From positions 39,187 to 103,186 of the forward strand of contig CANMTO010000005.1 in assembly GCA_947500755.1 (NCBI GenBank): 64,000 nucleotides of DNA, written 5' to 3'. Below are positions 1-8,615 of the stretch, in pieces. Position 1 is the stretch's first letter, and each line of letters starts with the position of its first letter. The position numbers were made by a program, and so were the translations under genes. The notes under the pieces are model-generated. The model saw only the letters and a program-made list of their open reading frames with translations. It was not told the DNA's origin and made no database searches. The stretch comes from Flavobacteriales bacterium (lineage in GTDB: Bacteria; Bacteroidota; Bacteroidia; Flavobacteriales_D; Crocinitomicaceae).

Positions 1-669
1 AACCGATGCGGCTTCAGCAAGGATCGTTTTCCCAACTAATGAAATAAGCGATGGAAAGTGCGCTTGCAGTGAACTGGCCAATGGGTTTTCCTTTTCGCCG
101 CCCAGCAGTACAATCGGCATATCAAGGCGTTCGATGGTTTCGATTAATTTACTTAACGGAAATTGTTTGGTTGAGAAGGTAGCACCCAGTACCCATGCAA
201 CGTACTTTGAGGGTAATAATTCCATCCCATTAATCGTGTCGCAGACAGCTAGGGTAACATTAGTAGGGTTAACTAAGGCTGTTTGCGCATACCGATCCAC
301 TACATGAACCTTGGGTAAGGCGTTCCATTTAAGGGCAGTAAACAACCACTTTTGGAAATTTAATTTTCTAAACCGCTTCCATGACCCTTTCATCAGAAGT
401 ACTTGGAGTAAAAAGGTCCGTAAATTATTGTGTAAATCAATGACTAGGTCATACCGTTCTACTCTTAATTGCTTGGCTGTTTGAACGAGTGATTCTTGCA
501 AAAAGCGAGGATGTACCTTGCTGGATAATAACTCCACCACTGCTTTGTTACTTGGTTTGGTTAGAAAATGTATTTCGGCCGAAGGATATTTATGCTGCAA
601 GGCTTCTACTACAGGGAATGTTAGTAAAATATCTCCTATAGCGCTAAACCGTATAACTAATATCTTCAC
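1..669 (-). CDS. Glycosyltransferase family 9 (heptosyltransferase-like), C-terminus outside window
   Basis: Reading frame open from a GTG at 667-669 to the window edge, giving the first ~223 residues. The N-terminus (VKILVIRFSAIGDILLTFPV) is the signature opening of ADP-heptose:LPS heptosyltransferase-type GT9 enzymes, and FDLVIDLHNNLRT-like and LLGGEKE segments follow at the usual spacing. Family role: transfer of a sugar from a nucleotide donor onto a lipopolysaccharide core or similar envelope glycan, at the cytoplasmic face. The GTG overlaps the TGA of the upstream kinase gene (GTGA at 666-669), so translation is probably coupled. The exact acceptor sugar cannot be read from sequence. 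The gene is cut by the window edge. Confidence 0.8.
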   Translation of the reverse strand, partial: MKILVIRFSAIGDILLTFPVVEALQHKYPSAEIHFLTKPSNKAVVELLSSKVHPRFLQESLVQTAKQLRVERYDLVIDLHNNLRTFLLQVLLMKGSWKRFRKLNFQKWLFTALKWNALPKVHVVDRYAQTALVNPTNVTLAVCDTINGMELLPSKYVAWVLGATFSTKQFPLSKLIETIERLDMPIVLLGGEKENPLASSLQAHFPSLISLVGKTILAEAASV

Positions 670-2027
670 CCTTTAAACATCAATTCAACAATCACTCCAC
701 GCCCTTTTTCACTGGAGATACTCCCCTTAATCCCAGCCATATCCATGCGGTGTTTTATGTTCTGCATTCCCAAGCCTTCGTTTAATCCTTCGCTATTAAA
801 TCCCACCCCATTGTCTATAACTACCAGGCTAATTTTTGATCCTTTAACTGGCTGAATGGATATGGAAATCTCCGAAGCTTTTGAGTGTTTCAAGGCGTTA
901 TTCAAAACCTCCTGAACGATCCGATATAAATTAAATCGATCCACGTTTACAAAGCTTTCCTCATTAATTTCATCATGTATCGATAAACTCAAGGTCATCT
1001 TTCCTGTGGCATTGATCCGGTGAGCGAAGCGTTCTAAGGCATTTAAAAATCCTTTATCAAGCGATGGCGGTAATAAATTATAGGCCATTTCTCGCAATTC
1101 TTGAATCGACCCTTGAAGTAACTGCTTAATTTGTTCTAATGCCCCTTCCTCAGAAGAAAGCGGCGTTAAATTCTGCAGTAATAAATTCAATAGCACCAAT
1201 TGTTGTCCAATCCCATCGTGAAGCTCTCGTGCAATTTTCTTTTTCTCTCCTTCTTCCGCTTGAGCAATAATCTCATATTTACCTTGCTCAAAAAGCAGTT
1301 CATCTGTTTTATCTACGACCAGTGCTATATATGCTTCTTTATCCTCCGTTAACTGATTTAAAATAATTTGTGTAGACAATTCTTGCTGATGCAAGGTGCG
1401 TTGTTTGTACAACCCGGCCCAACGTGGAGTAAGTTCATCCGAATTTAAATTCTCCTCAGAAATAATAAACTCATTCAAGGATTTACCCACGATTTCATGG
1501 GCGTTTTTTGCATCAAATAAGGTGAGTGCGGCTTGATTACAAAATAATATTTCATACGTACTCACCGATAATTTCAACATCGGAAGGGGCGAGTTATAAA
1601 AGAGGTCTTTATATTTTTTTTCTGATTCCGTGAGCTGAACTTGAAAGGTTCGTCGGAGCATTCCGTATTTAATGGTTTTATCTAGAACCCCCGCATTAAT
1701 TTCATTTTTTAGTAAATAATCTTGGGCCCCTTTTGCAACAATTTCAAGTGAAAGTGCGCGGTTATCCATTCCTGAAAGCACGATAATCGTTGCCCCATCA
1801 AAAATTGCCTGAATTCGTTCATAGGTGGCAATGCCCGAGGAATCACGGATGTTCAAATCCAAGAGAATAACATCCGGCGTAAACTCTTCTTTGACCTCCA
1901 AGGCATCGGCTATGGCATCAATAGACACGATGTCATATGAATTGTACCCCAAAAGAACTAAACGCTCTTGAAGCAGGCTTGCAAAAGACAAGTCATCTTC
2001 TACAATGAGTATGTTTACATTTTCCAT
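666..2027 (-). CDS. Hybrid REC-PAS-histidine kinase (HisKA_3/HATPase)
   Basis: A 453-residue protein with, in order, a receiver domain (residues 1-120; acidic EDD at 10-12, phospho-acceptor Asp57 in LLDLN, Lys107), a PAS-like domain (~135-245), a HisKA_3 dimerisation helix with His270 in ARELHDGIGQQ, and a HATPase_c domain (N-box NLYRIVQEVLNNALKHS; G-boxes DNGVGF and GLGMQNIKHR). There is no membrane segment, so it acts in the cytoplasm. The C-terminal half is of the NarX/DegS/LiaS class that normally phosphorylates LuxR-type regulators, but no such regulator lies nearby. The receiver is at the N-terminus, so the kinase is probably itself controlled by phosphotransfer. It overlaps the upstream membrane-protein gene by 13 bases and the downstream GT9 gene by 4. 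Confidence 0.88.
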   Translation of the reverse strand: MENVNILIVEDDLSFASLLQERLVLLGYNSYDIVSIDAIADALEVKEEFTPDVILLDLNIRDSSGIATYERIQAIFDGATIIVLSGMDNRALSLEIVAKGAQDYLLKNEINAGVLDKTIKYGMLRRTFQVQLTESEKKYKDLFYNSPLPMLKLSVSTYEILFCNQAALTLFDAKNAHEIVGKSLNEFIISEENLNSDELTPRWAGLYKQRTLHQQELSTQIILNQLTEDKEAYIALVVDKTDELLFEQGKYEIIAQAEEGEKKKIARELHDGIGQQLVLLNLLLQNLTPLSSEEGALEQIKQLLQGSIQELREMAYNLLPPSLDKGFLNALERFAHRINATGKMTLSLSIHDEINEESFVNVDRFNLYRIVQEVLNNALKHSKASEISISIQPVKGSKISLVVIDNGVGFNSEGLNEGLGMQNIKHRMDMAGIKGSISSEKGRGVIVELMFKG

Positions 2028-2686
2028 TCCCCTAAATTCTGAATAAAGACACGATCTTTATCCGTAACTGCTTCTAAGTTATGAAGAAAATTAGTTCGGT
2101 CATTCTCAGGAATACAGTCTACCGGGAAGGTAAGCTGGAGGGATTGCATGTAATCAAAAAACAGCGTTTGTTGAGACAGACTAACCTTACGCAATCCTGA
2201 AAAATAAAGTACAACAACTTCTCGGTCGGCTACAATGATTGCTTTTTTACTCAGTCCTACTCCAAATCGAGGCAATCCAATCCATAAAAACAATAGATTG
2301 TCTAGGGCAGAGCACAACAGCACACACGCACAGAGGACTGCATCTGAGCAAAGCACATAAAGGCCTGTGCCTACAGCGGCTAATATACCGGCTTCCAACA
2401 CAGTATAAACCGTAATGCGTAATTTACGTTCTCCACTCACTTTAGTATGAAATACAAAGCGGTCAGTTTGACTCACGGTAAACAAAGCAACCCAGCGGCG
2501 AATGCTTCGATTCCCAGTCAATATTGCCATCAAAACAGCAAACAGACCAAAAGCGTAATCTTTAAATGGGATGTTTTCACCGGTTGTTCTCAGAAACTCT
2601 AGTGGAAAGTCAAAACCAACAAAAATAGATAACGCTAGGGTGGGGAAAAATATGACTAGTAAAAAAGAATTGGTAAGCCTATTCAT
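2015..2686 (-). CDS. Multi-pass membrane protein of unknown function
   Basis: A 223-residue protein I do not recognise. It shows hydrophobic segments at about residues 7-26, 44-60, 95-115 and 116-140, followed by a soluble C-terminal part of ~80 residues. A YVLCSDAVLCACVLLCS stretch makes the third and fourth helices cysteine-rich. It overlaps DUF349 (8 bases) upstream and the REC-PAS kinase (13 bases) downstream, so it is in the same transcript. A sensory or partner role for the membrane-less kinase is possible by context only. Nothing in the sequence indicates catalysis. Confidence 0.6.
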   Translation of the reverse strand: MNRLTNSFLLVIFFPTLALSIFVGFDFPLEFLRTTGENIPFKDYAFGLFAVLMAILTGNRSIRRWVALFTVSQTDRFVFHTKVSGERKLRITVYTVLEAGILAAVGTGLYVLCSDAVLCACVLLCSALDNLLFLWIGLPRFGVGLSKKAIIVADREVVVLYFSGLRKVSLSQQTLFFDYMQSLQLTFPVDCIPENDRTNFLHNLEAVTDKDRVFIQNLGEWKM

Positions 2687-4391
2687 TGGGGAGTTGTTTC
2701 AATCTAGCTTTCAACTTCGAAACCTGTTGCTGCATGTCCTTTATTTTATTCTCTACCTCATTCCGTAATGAATCTGCGCCTTTTGAACGTGCGAAAAAAG
2801 ACAGGTTTGTTTCCATTCGGTTTGCTTCTTGTTCCAGGCGTTCAATCTGTTTTCGGATATCAAATCGTTCCTTTTGAAGTAACTTATTACGCTCAGGCGA
2901 TGCTTGAATACTATCTATTTTAGCAGTAAAGGCCATGTCTTCTTTCTCTTTAACGCTTAATGCCAAGGAACCATATTTAGCGTCTAATGCCCCTTTATAT
3001 GCCGTATAAATTTCATCTTTTTTCGCGAGTGGCACTTGACCTAATTCTGAAAATTCAGCCGCCAAACTTCGCAAGGTTTTTAATGCCTCAGAACGGTCGG
3101 AAATCTCCAACTCATTAATTCTTTGCACTAGCGCTAATTTCAAGGTAAGGTTATGCTCTCGGTCTTTCTCTGCAGACTGATTAGCTTCATCGCGCGCATT
3201 AAAGAAGGCGTCACAGGCACCTCTAAATTCGGCCCACAATTTATTCTCCAATTTACCTGTATTCCCAATAGTTTTCCATTCTTTTTGATATCCAATAATC
3301 TTCTGAGAAGAAGTCTTCCATTCGGTAGAATCTTTGAGTGCATTCACCGCTCCTATTAGCGCTTTTTTCTTTTCAATGAGCCCGGAATAGGCCTCGTGCT
3401 GTGCCTTACTGTATGATTTCTTCAGGTCGAAGAAGCCGTCGCAGGCCGCTCTAAATGCTTTCCAAACCTCATCGTTATCCTTTCTTGATCCTGGACCGAT
3501 TTTTTTATACGATTCCTGTACCGCTTTGAGTTGTTCCACCAGCTTGTCCCAATCCTTATTGGACTTCGCTTCGCCTGCGGCGGTGTGTAAACCAAGAATT
3601 TCTTCCACCAAGGCGCGTTTTGCAGCGATATTCTGCACATACACCTGGCGTTGCGCCTCGTAATGCACATTGATCTTTTCGTAAATTTGACGAACGGTTT
3701 CCCAATATTTAGGTTTTATTAGTTCCCATTCTTCGTTTTGAACCGGGCCGATTTCTTCCCATTCATCCTGTAATACGCGTAACTGTTGTTCCACGGCTTT
3801 AAGGTCTTCTTCCTCGTTTCGAAGTTGCTGCAGCTTGTGAAGGACCTTTTGTTTTAATTGTAAATTCCGCTTATAATCATGGTCTTTTATCTCGCGATAA
3901 ATGCGCATAGTATAAAAGAAGATTTCTAGTACTCGCGCATATTCTTTTTGAATTCCATCCCGCTGGTCTCTCGGAATATCTCCGATTTTCTTCCATGTTT
4001 CATGAATGTTCTTATACGATTGAAATGCCGAAGCAATGTCCTCTTCCGACTCAATGATGCGCTTTAACTCTTCAAGTAACCCCTTTTTTAATTTAAGATT
4101 TTCACGTTCTAAGGTGTCTTTTAAAGAGATTTGCTGTTTACGCTGCTCTTGGATGGCTTTGTAACGAGTAATGAACTCGTTTTTAATATCGGTAAAGTCC
4201 ATTGATTCAATCGGTTCACCTTTATCTGCCGCATCAAGCACAGCGATTTGTTGCACGCGCTCCGCTTCCATTAAATGATCCTCGAAATTAATCTTTACTT
4301 CGTTAATTTCTCTACCAATGGCGATTAAATCGTCTTGAGATTCAAAGGCAATAAGTTGTTCTAGTAAAAGACGTAGTTGTTCCATACTCAC
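2679..4391 (-). CDS. DUF349 repeat protein
   Basis: A 570-residue, highly charged helical protein. About five DUF349 repeats can be seen, each containing a W/Y-x-x-IG(x)3-6 core followed by a helix (examples: ETWKKIGDIPRD, DEWEEIGPVQNEEW, ESYKKIGPGSRKDNDEVW, KEWKTIGNTGKLENKLW, AEFSELGQVPLAKKDEI). The last ~70 residues form a predicted coiled coil rich in Lys, Glu and Gln. The family is widespread in Bacteroidota and its function is not established. The stop and the start of the neighbouring genes overlap (ATGA with the PfkB gene at 4388-4391), so it sits inside a kinase/membrane protein operon. No signal peptide; probably cytoplasmic. Confidence 0.85.
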   Translation of the reverse strand: MSMEQLRLLLEQLIAFESQDDLIAIGREINEVKINFEDHLMEAERVQQIAVLDAADKGEPIESMDFTDIKNEFITRYKAIQEQRKQQISLKDTLERENLKLKKGLLEELKRIIESEEDIASAFQSYKNIHETWKKIGDIPRDQRDGIQKEYARVLEIFFYTMRIYREIKDHDYKRNLQLKQKVLHKLQQLRNEEEDLKAVEQQLRVLQDEWEEIGPVQNEEWELIKPKYWETVRQIYEKINVHYEAQRQVYVQNIAAKRALVEEILGLHTAAGEAKSNKDWDKLVEQLKAVQESYKKIGPGSRKDNDEVWKAFRAACDGFFDLKKSYSKAQHEAYSGLIEKKKALIGAVNALKDSTEWKTSSQKIIGYQKEWKTIGNTGKLENKLWAEFRGACDAFFNARDEANQSAEKDREHNLTLKLALVQRINELEISDRSEALKTLRSLAAEFSELGQVPLAKKDEIYTAYKGALDAKYGSLALSVKEKEDMAFTAKIDSIQASPERNKLLQKERFDIRKQIERLEQEANRMETNLSFFARSKGADSLRNEVENKIKDMQQQVSKLKARLKQLPNE

Positions 4392-5305
4392 ACTAATTCA
4401 AATTGGGAAAGGGAATAGAATGCTTTGATGCGATCATCCAGTTCGTTCTTCGTTAATTCTTCCAAGCGTTGTGTACCAAACTTCTCAACACAAAAAGAAG
4501 CTAGGGCCGATCCTACGATCACCGCTTTTTTCATGGAATCAAAGCTAAGCTCCTCTTGTATAGAAAGATATCCCATCAAGCCACCTGCAAAGGTATCGCC
4601 TGCTCCTGTTGGGTCAAATACTTCCTCAAGAGGCAATGCCGGCGCGTAAAACACTTCATCCGCACTAAATAACAAGGCACCGTGTTCTCCCTTTTTTATA
4701 ATTACCAAACGAGGACCTAGGTCCATAATGCGTTTGGCCGCTGTTTTCAATGCGTATTCCCCTGTTAATTGACGTGCTTCTTCATCGTTCACTATCAATA
4801 GATCCACTAATTTAAGGGTTTTGTGAAGTTCGTCCAATGCTATATCCATCCAAAAATTCATGGTATCCATCGCAATTAATTTAGGCCGAACGGCCATTTG
4901 TTCAACCACCTTTCGCTGTACATCCGGACTCAAATTTCCCAACATTAAAAAGGGTGCATTTCTGTACTCCATGGGAACAACAGGGTCAAAGGTTCCGAGC
5001 ACATTTAGTTCTGTCACCAAGGTGTCACGACTATTCATGTCGTTGTGATATTTGCCTGCCCAGAAAAAAGTTTTTCCACCCTCAGGTATTTGAATGCCAC
5101 GAATATCAATTCCCCTGTTGACCATAGCGTCAAGAACATCCGAAGGAAAGTCTTCCCCAACCACAGAAACTAAGGCTTGATTTCTATTAAAAAACGAAGC
5201 GGCAAGGGAGATATATGTCCCCGCGCCTCCTACAATTTTATCCGATTTTCCAAACGGAGTTTCAATGGCATCAAAGGCCACACTTCCCACTGTTAATAAT
5301 TGCAT
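4388..5305 (-). CDS. PfkB-family carbohydrate/nucleoside kinase
   Basis: A ribokinase/adenosine-kinase fold protein of 305 residues. The start chosen is the ATG at 5303-5305 (MQLLTVGSVAFDAI), because a longer frame from 5335 adds a non-homologous basic stretch and runs into the promoter-like box at 5319-5326. Signature features are the N-terminal GGAG(T)YISLAASFF substrate-site motif and the C-terminal DPTGAGDTFAGG motif, with catalytic Asp at ~237. It phosphorylates a sugar or nucleoside with ATP; the substrate cannot be assigned. It is the first gene of the minus-strand run that continues into DUF349, the membrane protein and the kinase. Confidence 0.85.
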   Translation of the reverse strand: MQLLTVGSVAFDAIETPFGKSDKIVGGAGTYISLAASFFNRNQALVSVVGEDFPSDVLDAMVNRGIDIRGIQIPEGGKTFFWAGKYHNDMNSRDTLVTELNVLGTFDPVVPMEYRNAPFLMLGNLSPDVQRKVVEQMAVRPKLIAMDTMNFWMDIALDELHKTLKLVDLLIVNDEEARQLTGEYALKTAAKRIMDLGPRLVIIKKGEHGALLFSADEVFYAPALPLEEVFDPTGAGDTFAGGLMGYLSIQEELSFDSMKKAVIVGSALASFCVEKFGTQRLEELTKNELDDRIKAFYSLSQFELV

Positions 5306-5318
5306 GCCAATCTTTTTA

Positions 5319-5326
5319 CAAAGATA
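5319..5326 (-). promoter_or_regulatory. Candidate -7 promoter box (TATCTTTG) for PfkB gene
   Basis: On the minus strand this reads TATCTTTG, a perfect match to the Bacteroidota -7 consensus TAnnTTTG, 13 bases before the ATG at 5305. I see no convincing TTG at the expected -33 distance, so it is supported by the -7 element and context only. Confidence 0.45.
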
Positions 5327-5364
5327 GGAAAGCAAAGTGGGAATGGGAACAGGAAATGCTTAAA

Positions 5365-6900
5365 TTATAAATCAAATTTAATCCCTTGTGCCAGGGGCAA
5401 ACTATCCGAATAATTGATGGTATTGGTTTGTCTTCGCATGTAAATTTTCCATGAATCAGAACCCGATTCTCTTCCTCCACCCGTTTCTTTTTCTCCCCCA
5501 AAAGCACCGCCGATTTCAGCACCCGAAGTTCCTATGTTCACATTAGCAATGCCGCAATCCGAACCGGCTTGCGATAAAAAGGCTTCTGCTTCTTTCAAAT
5601 CATTAGACATAATCGCAGAAGACAGGCCCTGAGGAACGCCGTTTTGTATGGCAATCGCTTGGTGTATATCGCCGCTGTATTTCATTACATACAAGATCGG
5701 AGCAAAGGTCTCATGCTGTACCATCGCATAGCTATTTTCTGCTTCAATAATGCACGGTTTCACATAACATCCCGTTTCATAACCTGGTCCGGATAGCACA
5801 CCACCTTCAACCAATACCTTACCCCCTTCTTGAATCGCCTTTGAAATGGCTGCTTCATATGCCGAAACAGCTGCTGTATCAATTAAGGGCCCAACGTGGT
5901 TTGCTTGATCTAATGGATTGCCAATCTTTAATTGACCGTATGCATTTTTCAATGCTTCTTTTACTTTTTCGTAAACCAACTCATGAACAATCAACCTCCG
6001 CGTTGAGGTGCAGCGCTGACCTGCGGTTCCTACCGCGCCAAATACAGCACCAGGAACCACCATTTTCAAATCTGCTGTTGGCGTAATGACAATGGCATTG
6101 TTTCCTCCTAACTCCAATAAAGAACGTCCTAACCTAGCGCCTACCGCTGCGCCTACGGATTTACCCATACGTGTAGAACCTGTAGCTGAAACTAAAGGAA
6201 CGCGTACATCTTCGGCCATAAGCTTTCCGATTTCCGGACCACCAATCACTAAGCAAGAAACTCCATCCGGAACATTATTCGCTCTGAAAACCTGGTTGGT
6301 GATGTATTGACATGCCAAAGCAGTAATTGGTGTTTTTTCAGACGGTTTCCAGACACAAACGTCACCACAAACCCAAGCTAAAGCGGAATTCCAACACCAA
6401 ACGGCTACTGGGAAATTAAAAGCGGAAATTATTCCTACCGTTCCTAAGGGGTGGTATTGCTCATACATCCGATGGCCGGGGCGTTCCGAATGCATGGTAA
6501 GTCCATATAATTGACGTGATAACCCAACCGCAAAATCACAGATATCGATCATTTCTTGGACTTCCCCAAGCCCCTCTTGTAAGGACTTCCCCATTTCATA
6601 AGAGACTAGAATTCCTAAAGCCTCTTTATGAACGCGTAATTGATCTCCTAGTTGACGCACTATCTCTCCTCGTTTAGGCGCTGGCACTAAACGCCAGGAG
6701 GTAAAGGCTTCCTGCGATTTTTGAATAATACGGTCGTATTCCACTGGAGTTACTGGACTTACTGAGGCGATCGTTGCACCATCTACCGGAGAGAAAGAAA
6801 CAATTGTATGTGGATCAGAACCCAAGGATTCTGCACCAATATACCCACCTGGGTTTGTCGCGTTAATTTTAAATTGCGCTAAAATTTCGTGTATTTGCAT
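5365..6900 (-). CDS. ALDH7-type aldehyde dehydrogenase (piperideine-6-carboxylate/aminoadipate semialdehyde dehydrogenase-like)
   Basis: A full-length 511-residue NAD(P)-dependent aldehyde dehydrogenase. Glu263 in LELGGNNAI and the catalytic Cys297 in GTAGQRCTSTRR are present; the GGNNA and AGQRCT(S)TRR forms are typical of the ALDH7 (antiquitin) branch. Known members oxidise alpha-aminoadipate semialdehyde in lysine breakdown. The cofactor-binding FNFPVAVWCWN and GSTRMGK segments are intact. No other lysine catabolism gene is adjacent, so the physiological substrate is an inference from the family. It is a single-gene unit with its own promoter-like box upstream (6916-6949). Length is as expected and nothing looks degraded. 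Confidence 0.88.
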   Translation of the reverse strand: MQIHEILAQFKINATNPGGYIGAESLGSDPHTIVSFSPVDGATIASVSPVTPVEYDRIIQKSQEAFTSWRLVPAPKRGEIVRQLGDQLRVHKEALGILVSYEMGKSLQEGLGEVQEMIDICDFAVGLSRQLYGLTMHSERPGHRMYEQYHPLGTVGIISAFNFPVAVWCWNSALAWVCGDVCVWKPSEKTPITALACQYITNQVFRANNVPDGVSCLVIGGPEIGKLMAEDVRVPLVSATGSTRMGKSVGAAVGARLGRSLLELGGNNAIVITPTADLKMVVPGAVFGAVGTAGQRCTSTRRLIVHELVYEKVKEALKNAYGQLKIGNPLDQANHVGPLIDTAAVSAYEAAISKAIQEGGKVLVEGGVLSGPGYETGCYVKPCIIEAENSYAMVQHETFAPILYVMKYSGDIHQAIAIQNGVPQGLSSAIMSNDLKEAEAFLSQAGSDCGIANVNIGTSGAEIGGAFGGEKETGGGRESGSDSWKIYMRRQTNTINYSDSLPLAQGIKFDL

Positions 6901-6915
6901 GAATATAATTTTTTA

Positions 6916-6949
6916 CAAAGATAATGGAGTAGCTCAGATAAGTAATCAA
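6916..6949 (-). promoter_or_regulatory. Candidate Bacteroidota promoter for the ALDH gene
   Basis: Minus-strand TTG (6949-6947), a spacer of 23 bases, then TATCTTTG (6923-6916). The -7 box matches TAnnTTTG exactly and lies 15 bases before the ATG at 6900. The spacing is at the long end of the usual range. Confidence 0.5.
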
Positions 6950-6964
6950 CCTAAATTACAAAGC

Positions 6965-6990
6965 AAAAAAAAACCGCCGAAGCGGTTTAA
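6965..6990 (-). terminator. Rho-independent terminator after rplY
   Basis: On the minus strand, immediately after the rplY stop (6998), the transcript would form AAACCGC-TTCG-GCGGTTT, a perfect 7-bp stem (6988-6982 with 6977-6971) closed by the very stable UUCG loop, followed by a run of U residues (6970-6965). This is a textbook intrinsic terminator and ends the prs-rplY transcript before the ALDH gene's region. Confidence 0.88.
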
Positions 6991-6997
6991 AACGTTA

Positions 6998-7588
6998 CTA
7001 TGCTTCTTCCTCATCATCAGGGTCAACATCAGAACCTTTGACAGCTCCTCTCGCCATTTTCACAGATACCACCACGGCATTCGCGGGGTCTAATATTTTA
7101 ACGCCAGGAATCTCAATGTTTGAAACACGGAAAGAGTGTCCGATACGCATTTGAGAGATGTCAATTTTAATTTCTTCAGGAAGTGCCGAAGGCAATCCTT
7201 GACATTGCATGTGACGAAACACTTGCATTAATTTACCTCCTGCCCTAACACCACGTGAGGAACCCGTCAATCTAACAGGCAGTTTAACGCGAACTTCTTT
7301 CGAATCATTTAATTCTAAAAAGTCAATGTGCTGAACCGTATCTTTGGTTGGATGCTGTTGCAACTCCCGAATAATAGCTTTTGCTTTTTTTCCATCAATG
7401 TCAAGTTCAATTTGATAGACATCTGGAGAAAAAACTAATTTTTCTATTGGTACTCGCTTTACTGCAAAATGCGTTTGTTCGCCCTGCCCATAAAGCACAC
7501 AAGGAACTAATCCTTCATTACGAATTGCTTTAGCATCCTTTTTCCCTACGTTCGCTCGAAGCGAACCGCTCAACTGTGCTGTTTTCAT
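6998..7588 (-). CDS. rplY: 50S ribosomal protein bL25 (L25/general stress protein Ctc form)
   Basis: A 196-residue protein with the N-terminal 5S-rRNA-binding L25 domain (residues ~1-95, MKTAQLSGSLRANVGKKDAK start) and the C-terminal TL5/Ctc beta domain (~100-185), ending in the acidic tail DVDPDDEEEA usual for the long form. It binds 5S rRNA in the central protuberance of the large subunit. It follows prs by 11 bases, the prs-rplY gene pairing known from many Bacteroidota, and is followed by a strong terminator. Nothing unusual in length or motifs. Confidence 0.95.
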   Translation of the reverse strand: MKTAQLSGSLRANVGKKDAKAIRNEGLVPCVLYGQGEQTHFAVKRVPIEKLVFSPDVYQIELDIDGKKAKAIIRELQQHPTKDTVQHIDFLELNDSKEVRVKLPVRLTGSSRGVRAGGKLMQVFRHMQCQGLPSALPEEIKIDISQMRIGHSFRVSNIEIPGVKILDPANAVVVSVKMARGAVKGSDVDPDDEEEA

Positions 7589-7599
7589 TTATTATTAAT

Positions 7600-8529
7600 T
7601 TAAGGTATTACAAAATGTGAACTGATGGATTCATTATTAACCATTCGCTTAATTACATCAGCAAATAAATGGTCCACAGAAACTACTTTTATTTTTCCAG
7701 ACGCTTGTCGCAAGGGAACAGTATCCGTTACAATGAGCTCTGTTAAATGAGATTTTTCTATTCGTTCATAGGCTGGGCCCGATAAAACAGCGTGTGTACA
7801 AAATGCACGTACTGTTTTTGCTCCTCGTTCGATTAACAAATCTGCTGCGGTAGTAAGGGTGCCTGCCGTATCGCACATGTCGTCGATGATGATCACATCC
7901 TTGCCTTCGACTTCGCCAATCACTGTCATTTCAGCAATTTCATTGGGTTTCTTTCGGTTTTTATGACACAAGGCTAACCCGCAATTTAGAATCTTGGCGT
8001 ATGAATTCGCGCGTTTAGCGCCACCTGCATCTGGTGCTGCTACTACTAAATTATCCAAATTCAATTTTTGGATTTCAGGAATAAATATAGTTGACCCAAA
8101 CAAATGATCTACCGGAACTTCAAAGAACCCTTGAATTTGATCGGCATGCAAATCCATGGTCATAATGCGATCTGCCCCAGCAGCCATAAGCATATTAGCT
8201 ACTAATTTAGCCCCAATTGCTACTCTTGGCTGATCTTTTCGGTCTTGTCTTGCGAGTCCAAAATAAGGAATTACCGCAATGATTTTTCGTGCAGAAGCAC
8301 GGCTAGCGGCATCCATTAAAAGCAGCAACTCAAACAAATTATCTTGTGGTGGAACTGTTGATTGAATGATGAAAACATCCTGTCCTCGGACTGTTTCTTC
8401 AAAACTTGGTTGAAATTCACCGTCACTAAACGTGGTTACTTTAACATCCCCCAAGGCTACGCCATAACATGAAGCAATATTCGACCCCAAGGTTTGTGTA
8501 GCTCTTCCTGCAAAAATTTTAACACCCAT
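7600..8529 (-). CDS. prs: Ribose-phosphate pyrophosphokinase (PRPP synthetase)
   Basis: A 309-residue class I PRPP synthetase. It makes phosphoribosyl pyrophosphate from ribose 5-phosphate and ATP for purine, pyrimidine, NAD, histidine and tryptophan synthesis. The ATP/ribose-binding segments (FSDGEFQPSFEETVRGQDVF), the RQDRK flexible-loop motif and the PRPP-binding loop VIIIDDMCDTAGTL are intact. The homohexamer acts in the cytoplasm. It is the first gene of a prs-rplY operon and has a good Bacteroidota promoter directly upstream (8550-8580). The start ATG at 8529 is supported by the family N-terminus. Confidence 0.97.
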   Translation of the reverse strand: MGVKIFAGRATQTLGSNIASCYGVALGDVKVTTFSDGEFQPSFEETVRGQDVFIIQSTVPPQDNLFELLLLMDAASRASARKIIAVIPYFGLARQDRKDQPRVAIGAKLVANMLMAAGADRIMTMDLHADQIQGFFEVPVDHLFGSTIFIPEIQKLNLDNLVVAAPDAGGAKRANSYAKILNCGLALCHKNRKKPNEIAEMTVIGEVEGKDVIIIDDMCDTAGTLTTAADLLIERGAKTVRAFCTHAVLSGPAYERIEKSHLTELIVTDTVPLRQASGKIKVVSVDHLFADVIKRMVNNESISSHFVIP

Positions 8530-8549
8530 AAGTTTCTGTTTGAGGAGGG

Positions 8550-8580
8550 CAAAGGTAAGACAATTAATCTTGTTCGCAAA
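8550..8580 (-). promoter_or_regulatory. Bacteroidota-type promoter for prs-rplY
   Basis: Minus strand: TTTG (8580-8577), a 19-base spacer, then TACCTTTG (8557-8550), a perfect match to the TTTG/TAnnTTTG consensus of Bacteroidota housekeeping promoters. The -7 box lies 20 bases before the prs ATG. This is one of the clearest promoters in the window. Confidence 0.7.
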
Positions 8581-8615
8581 ATACCTGACTGCACCAATTT
8601 GTTTAATTTTAACCC

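Noticed and set aside
3140..3670. Several long frames on both strands within the DUF349 gene
   Set aside because: They are shadows of a single long, charged coding region with clear repeats; no homology-like features in the other frames.
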